From assembly GCA_029168955.1 (NCBI GenBank), contig JAPDOI010000038.1:2569001-2633000 (forward strand): a stretch of DNA of 64,000 nt, written 5' to 3'. The notes under the pieces are model-generated. The model worked only from the letters and a program-made list of their open reading frames with translations. It was not told the DNA's origin and ran no database searches. A program made the translations under genes and the position numbers. Each line of letters begins with the position of its first letter. The stretch's first letter is position 1. This DNA is from Aplectana chamaeleonis (Eukaryota; Nematoda; Chromadorea; Rhabditida; Cosmocercidae). Of the stretch, positions 58,638 through 64,000 are shown piece after piece.

Positions 58638-59706
58638 GGATCGTACACGATGATAACCGAATTCCAGCTTTTGCGTTCAGTCGGACTAGTGGGTCATGGC
58701 AATGTCACTCAGCAAGTTTGGAGTTTCAAAATCGCCTCTTATTAAAGATTTGCTAACCTCAAAACGGCGTCCTGGGTTTGAGGGGCCTGCCTTGGGGTCG
58801 ATCCTTTGTTACAAGGGACAAAACTCCGTGGCTGCTGCCGGCGGGAATGCCTTGACGCGCCGTAGGGCGCAATGCACACCCCAGTCGATTTCACATTCGG
58901 AATCGATTGGATGCAGCTGACAGCAATGGACGCAGCAGGTTGGTCACCGCCAAGTGGTTGTTTTTGGGGTAGGAAATCGAGATCTTCCATGGCTGCGCCA
59001 AGGAACGAATCGTAGAAGTGTTCCTTGCGTTCTAATTGCAACTATCCCAAGTTGATGTCGGCGCGAACTTCAAATTTGTTTTGAACTTTTCTAAAATGGG
59101 TTTTTCTTGGAAAGTTGACGTTTTTGATAAGGCCTTTTGCAGCCTTTAGTCACTGTAGGGATACAACAACACGAAAACGTCAAAAACCCAAATGCGGTTT
59201 TCATCTTGTACGATGCTTTCAAGTATCAGAGTGGATGCTATCAAAATTTTTCCTTGCCATTGGAGGCATATCTACCTCCAAGAGAGGACTGATTACAAAG
59301 TTCTATCTAGTTCTCAGAAAATTGCGTGACACATAGTTTTTATGTCCTTGTGCTGAGAAGTCCTATGAACACCTCCATTTGTTCAGAAAAAAAAACAGTT
59401 CGAAAAACACCAAGAAAGTGCCTTCGAATTTCGCGTCATAATTGCTCTGGAGGTGTTTCAATTGTTCAACGTACATAATTCTATTCTTTAGCGCTTGATG
59501 AGAGACCAAGAACTCCACCTTTTCAAGCGTTCAGCGTTCTTTTCTATAGAATTAGGTTTTCTGAAGCGCTCTCAAAGATCTGCTCCGCTTATGCAAGGTT
59601 CACGAAAAAGGCTTTGGCAGTTTAAACATACCTTCAGAATGCGGAACCTTCAATAGAACGTAGATAAAATAGAGCCTGAAAAAGCTGCCTACTCCATCGC
59701 TAACTA
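58638..59706. other. Unassigned intergenic sequence
   Basis: No gene or delimited repeat supported. Confidence 0.35.
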
Positions 59707-60279
59707 CTCTGAGGGAAATCGCCGCTGCGGCTCCGCGATAGTGCCTCTTCGGAGCCTACACGCACCTTAGCGGCACTATCGCGGAGCCGCGGCGGCACTA
59801 CCGCAAAGTCGTAGCGGAAACGCGGCAGTGCCACTGCGGCTCCGAGATAGTGCCGCCCCGGCTCCGGGAGATTATTTCATACGATGTTAATCAAGAAATA
59901 CTTGGGGGGCTAAGAACAAAAATACGTCCCTGCAATTGTTACGTCCTCTGTCTGATAAGGGCAAAGGTTACCGCCGCTTTTACGCTTAAGGAAATATGGA
60001 ATGTACCTGAAACCTGGGTAATTGAACCGGCGACAATTTCGTTTTACCACACAGGACAACAGTATGTACATCGTTTTCCCTGCGGGTTCGCATCCACGCG
60101 GAGCCAGCGCGATTTTAACGCGGCACCGCTGCAGCTAATATCGATGCCATGTCGACGCTCAAGGCGCGACAACATAAGCGTCTAATCACGGAGCCGCTGC
60201 GATACTATTGCGGAACTATCGCGGCATAGTCGGTGATCGCGGTACTTTCCCGGCACTGACGCTGCAATACCTCTCAGAG
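59707..60279. mobile_element. GC-rich element carrying an SL1-like sequence, copy 2
   Basis: TA-flanked, ends CTCTGAGGGAAATCGCCGC and CCTCTCAGAG; collinear with 28945-29434 through the centre. Confidence 0.7.
60004..60028 (-). ncRNA. SL1-like sequence, diverged
   Basis: Minus strand GGTTCAATTACCCAGGTTTC then AG and GTA; three differences from SL1. Downstream GTACATTCCATATTTCC matches the 29.2 kb copy. Confidence 0.4.
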
Positions 60280-61332
60280 TAGGGACTGATCCCAGCGCAA
60301 ACTAGAATTTAAGAAAATGACCTGTTGAGTGCTGTAAGGGAAATTTAAAAAAAATCGAAGTTCGTTAAATTTTTCCTGATACACCTGAGTAGATCAAAAA
60401 CGACATAAAGCCGAATTTCTTTGATTTTTAGAAATTCGAACACTCTCGGTCCACACTTTGTCCAGTGTGGTAATTTGTGGCGCTTAACACAAATATAAGG
60501 TCCATTTTAAGTCCTCGGAAGATTACGGTAGGTTACTGTTGACAAAAAATACTTTTCCCAATGTAACCTGCAGTGATCTTCTTGAAAACCGAAAATTTAC
60601 CTTATACTCGTGTTAGGCGCCCCAAATAACTCCCCTAGACAAATTTTGAACCAAAATTTTCAAACTTCTGTCTTCAAAAAAATCGCATTTTTGCAGATGT
60701 TGATCTACCCATGTGCATTAGGGAAATTTCACAGACTTTTAATAATTTTTTTTTACCTTCGTCACAACAGACCATTTTTCAAAATTCCGGTTTGTGCTGG
60801 GATCAGCTCCTAATAGGTTCACCCATGCACTAATGTTCCGAACATCGCTAGGCCTACATATGATGTAATGTCTTCAAATCGGTTAATCCTCCGGAAGTCT
60901 TCGAATAACACCCATTTGGTAGAAGCAGCTCTAATGGTAAAACGCAAAAATAGCGATAAAGCCAGTCCCAGAAGTCAAACATCACATTGAAGGAAGTGTT
61001 CATGAGAATTTCATCAAACTTTTTCTCCGAAAAAATGCAAGCTCTTGGCGCTTTTATAGCAAGTAGGGAAGAAGAGAGGAAAAACGGCAAAAACTTGGGT
61101 GAAAGCCGCGTGGAACAGTCCGCCCACATCATGGAAGAGTTGTCCATTAAAAAGAAGAGCTGTCTAAATATTGAATACGTTTAAATCGAAAGATTCAATA
61201 GTCCAAACATGCGCAGTGAAGCCTTCTTGTTTTTAAAGAAATCAATCTCGGTATGAGAAAGACGAAAGCAGGTCGAAAAATAAAGAGTTCTAGTACCTAA
61301 CCACTGTCCAACTTTTTTTATTCCATATTATA
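60280..61332. other. Unassigned intergenic sequence
   Basis: No supported gene. ORFs of 97 and 65 codons overlap on opposite strands without motifs. Confidence 0.35.
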
Positions 61333-61406
61333 CTCTGTTTATCTTGGATTGCACAAAACACGGTCCGCCAATAGTCCTCTAATTGGAACGCTAGTACCGT
61401 AGTGTA

Positions 61407-61551
61407 ACGTCGGCATGGATCCGGAAGAGACTTCGCGTTCACTGTTGAAAGTTGGCGTAAACTCGGTGCCATGTGCTATAACATAGGTGCACCAAGTTCG
61501 CGCCAACCTCCGATGGGGAACGCAAAGTCTTTTTAGGATCCATGCCGATGT
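61407..61551. mobile_element. CGGCATGGATCC foldback, copy 4, nested
   Basis: TA on both sides (61405-61406 and 61552-61553); arms CGTCGGCATGGATCCGGAAG and inverse. Confidence 0.75.
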
Positions 61552-61553
61552 TA

Positions 61554-61676
61554 CGTCCACGACGCGTTCTCGGCAGACCTGGGTGGCAGGGTGGGTGGCC
61601 GAGTGACGGCATTGATGAATCGATTGCTCTGCACACCGGGTGCACACCAGGGTCTGCCGAGAACGCGTCGTGGACG
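61554..61676. mobile_element. 123 bp foldback with CGTCCACGACGCG ends, nested
   Basis: Arms CGTCCACGACGCGTTCTCGG and inverse, with AGACC/GGTCT continuing; flanked by TA. Confidence 0.75.
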
Positions 61677-61750
61677 TACACTACGGTACTAGCGGGCCAA
61701 TCAGAGAACCATTGGCGGACCGTGTTTTGTGCAATTCAAGATAAACAGAG

Positions 61751-62612
61751 TATACCAGCTCCAAACCTTCGGATTACAGTTTACCGCAATGTTAAAAGAA
61801 CATGGTGCGATTGCGGTCCACACACTGAAACCACGCTGAAAACCTGGCACTTTGCCAGACTTCGTCTTCGATTTACAGCACAACTGATTCCCCAGGGGGA
61901 AGTTACGTTTTTTTTTATTTCTTCTTGTTTATTTCTGCTCTATTTTTGTTTCTGACTCTATGAATCTTGCAAATAGGGGCTTTTTTAAGGCGTTAGGATA
62001 GTTAGCCGTTTGTTCGGGCCTTAAAGTGTCTCTTTTTTCAAGATTCTTCTTTTATATTGATAAAAAACGGCAACCCCCTTTCCCTCGCACACTATGAAAA
62101 GGCCCTATTCCCAAAATTATAAGAGTAAGAAACAAATTTGAAGCAGAAACAAGTGCAAAAAAAATAAAACCTGCAACTCATCCAGAAAACTAGCTGTGGT
62201 GTCGATCGATGACGAAATCTGACAAAGCGCCAGGTTTTCACAGTAGTTTTAGTGTGTCGACCGCAACCGCACCATGCCCATTAACATTGCGGTGAACTGT
62301 ATTATGTCACGAAGTCGATATAGTTTTAGAGTGGATGCTGCTTTTGGGAGAGGGGCTTTCTACACTGGGAGTTGTCTCGTCTTTTGCGGCTCTAATTCCA
62401 CTCGGGACCACTTCGCTCGAATTGAGTACCTTGACGTGTTGAGCTGTTAAAACGGGCCACGTCTCCCTCGGTGTGTGGAGAGCCCCTATCCCGGCGCCTT
62501 TGAAGGCGAATTTTTGTCGGATCACATTTATGATATAACAAAAGAAATCCGGCAACTGTTCATGATTTTGGGGATCGTACCAGAGAATACGTCACTTACA
62601 AATTTCGGAGTT
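61751..62612. other. Unassigned sequence
   Basis: At 62265-62300 there is a stray end shared with the 10.8 kb element (CATTGCGGTGAACT). No gene seen. Confidence 0.35.
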
Positions 62613-62730
62613 GTACAGGCTACAAAACGGCGAAATTCACATGGTCCCTACGCGTGCCTGTGCGGAGCGGAGGTTATAGACAGTGGGATAGCGGAGGGCA
62701 GACGGAGCGCGCCTCGAATGATGTGAACTA

Positions 62731-63438
62731 CTCAGAAAAATCAAAACAAGTTACTTGTAACATAAAAGGCTGAAAACAAGTTACTTGTAACATATCTGAG
62801 CCGATGTAAGTTACTTGGGACTTATCTCAGGTCATTTAAGTTACATGTAACACATCGACGGGATACTGCGTGCGGTGCGCATCCGATATGTTACATGTAT
62901 CTTAAATGGCCTGAGATAAGTCGCAAGTAACTTACATCGCTCAGATATGTCACAAGTACCTTGTTTTCAATTTCTGAGAGGATACTGTGTGCAGTGCAAC
63001 TCCGATATGTTACATGTAACTTATATGGCTCAATATAAGTCGCAAGTAACTTAAATCGGCAGAAAAGATATTTCCAAGCGGGATGTACAACGCACTCGCG
63101 GGGTCATGCTTACGACTGGCGTTGCTGTTGGTTCAATTACCCAAGATTGAGGTACTTGACGCCACACCAGCAGGGAAGGCCCCGCACAGCTTTTTTTTTG
63201 CTTAGTGTGTGGTCTGGGACGCGCGCTCTGCGTCGCGTGTCGTCTGCGTCACGTGATGGCCACCCATAGTAAAAATATAAATGTAAGTTACATGTAACAT
63301 AAGTGTAACTTACATGCAATATAAATTTAAGTTACATGTAATATAAATGTATGTTACATGTAATATAAATGTAAGTTACTTGAGACATTCAAGTAAGTTA
63401 CATTTATATTACAAGTAACTTGTTTTGATTTTTCTGAG
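62731..63438. mobile_element. GTTACTTGTAAC foldback carrying an SL1-like sequence, copy 2
   Basis: 708 bp between TA dinucleotides (62729-62730 and 63439-63440); ends CTCAGAAAAATC and GATTTTTCTGAG. Confidence 0.8.
63130..63218 (+). ncRNA. SL1-like spliced-leader RNA-like unit
   Basis: GGTTCAATTACCCAAGATTG then AG and GTA; two differences from SL1. Downstream collinear with the 51.6 kb unit (CAGCAGGGAAGGCCC), with CAGCTTTTTTTTTGC at the Sm-like position. Confidence 0.45.
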
Positions 63439-63447
63439 TACGAGGTT

Positions 63448-63582
63448 TTATAGAGGGTAGGCTGTATATAACAAAAATCCTATAGTTTGCTCGCGCGCGT
63501 CTGCGGAGCGCCAAGGTTAGAGACAGCGAGAGAGTAGAGGGGAGGCGGAGGAAGCAGTATCGCGAGTACACGCACGCGCGGA
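63448..63582. mobile_element. ATAAAACG-type short element, diverged
   Basis: Contains GGTTAGAGACAGCGAGAGAG shared with 13.3 and 42.4 kb copies; runs into the next GTTACTTGTAAC foldback. Confidence 0.45.
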
Positions 63583-64000
63583 CTCAGAAAAATCAAAACA
63601 AATTACTTGTAATATAAATGTAGCTTACTTGAATGTCTCAAGTAACTTACATTTATATTACATGTAACATACATTTATACTACATGTAACTCAAATTTAT
63701 ATTACATGTAAGTTACACTTTATGTTACATGTAACTTACATTTATGTTTTCACTTTATGTGGTCATCAAGTGACGCAGAGAGCGGGTCCTAGACCACCCA
63801 CTATGCAATAAAAGCTGTGCGAAGCCCTTCCTGCTGGTTTGGGGTCAAGTACCTCAAAGTTGGGTAATTGAACCAACAGCGACACCAATCGTAAGCCTGA
63901 CCCCGCTGGTGCGTCGTACATCCCCTTAGGGAATATTTTCTTTTCCGATTAATGTTACTTGCGACTTATATGAGCTATGCAAGTAACATGTAACATATCG
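63583..64000. mobile_element. GTTACTTGTAAC foldback, copy 3, cut by the window end
   Basis: Starts CTCAGAAAAATCAAAAC; arm and centre inverted relative to copies 1 and 2. Confidence 0.75.
63786..63874 (-). ncRNA. SL1-like spliced-leader RNA-like unit
   Basis: Leader at 63874-63853 (GGTTCAATTACCCAACTTTG then AG), GTA at 63852-63850; two differences from SL1. Downstream CAGCAGGAAGGGC and AGCTTTTATTGC occupy the positions seen in the other two copies of this family. Confidence 0.45.

Larger units (their letters stand above)
61333..61750. mobile_element. Foldback element split by two other elements
   Basis: TA-flanked outer arms 61333-61404 and 61679-61750: CTCTGTTTATCTTGGATTGC and inverse, ACACGGTCCGCCAAT and inverse. 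Between the arms sit 61407-61551 and 61554-61676. Confidence 0.75.
62613..63460. mobile_element. ATAAAACGGCG element interrupted by a GTTACTTGTAAC foldback
   Basis: Left part 62613-62728 (CAGGCTACAAAACGGCG to CGAATGATGTGAAC) resumes at 63441 (CGAGGTTTTATAGAGGG). Uninterrupted relatives are at 13229-13365 and 42394-42549. Confidence 0.75.

Overview
The window looks like nuclear DNA of a nematode, most likely a strongylid-type (clade V) worm. The support is: genes split into many short exons with TTTCAG-type acceptors and often 50-60 bp introns, a likely spliced-leader acceptor just before one start codon, copies of an SL1-like spliced-leader sequence, and a very high density of short inverted-repeat (foldback) transposons. 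The species assignment is inference; the gene structures below were read directly and checked for reading phase at every splice junction.

Layout: (1) 1-11.6 kb has no gene I can support; it holds foldback elements, a 1.7 kb hAT-type element with an 8 bp target duplication (5108-6833) and a 1.7 kb element with ACCGTATTT ends (8838-10545). (2) 11739-30978 (+) is a complete 15-exon flavin-containing monooxygenase (FMO) gene, 531 codons with all family motifs and a C-terminal membrane anchor. Its 12 kb second intron contains a whole 7-exon gene on the opposite strand (17465-13958, 341 aa, two internal repeats, DM9-like) and about 50 units of a 61 bp hairpin-rich satellite (20.29-24.22 kb). (3) 31-35.6 kb carries repeats, a mariner remnant folded back on itself (32636-33165) and one unassigned 131-codon ORF. 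(4) 35.8-37.13 kb is a 5'-truncated RTE-type non-LTR retrotransposon with one frameshift. (5) 38.4-43.36 kb (-) holds eight phase-consistent exons of a class A peptide GPCR resembling sex-peptide/FMRFamide receptors; its N-terminal exon(s) were not found. (6) 44-64 kb is intergenic and full of nested foldback elements.

The most unusual signal is a 25 bp string found seven times, inside at least three unrelated repeat families. It equals the 22 nt nematode SL1 spliced leader with one change (T4 to C in the best copies), always followed by GTA, as the leader is followed by its splice donor in SL RNA. Some copies also have a U-rich Sm-like tract downstream. Transposons here therefore appear to carry spliced-leader RNA-like sequences. 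A second notable signal is the satellite, whose bottom strand encodes the known ultra-stable DNA mini-hairpin GCGAAGC up to twice per unit.

The three host genes are not an operon: the FMO and the nested gene are antisense to each other and the GPCR lies about 7 kb beyond. Most long ORFs elsewhere are artefacts of stop-poor repeats.
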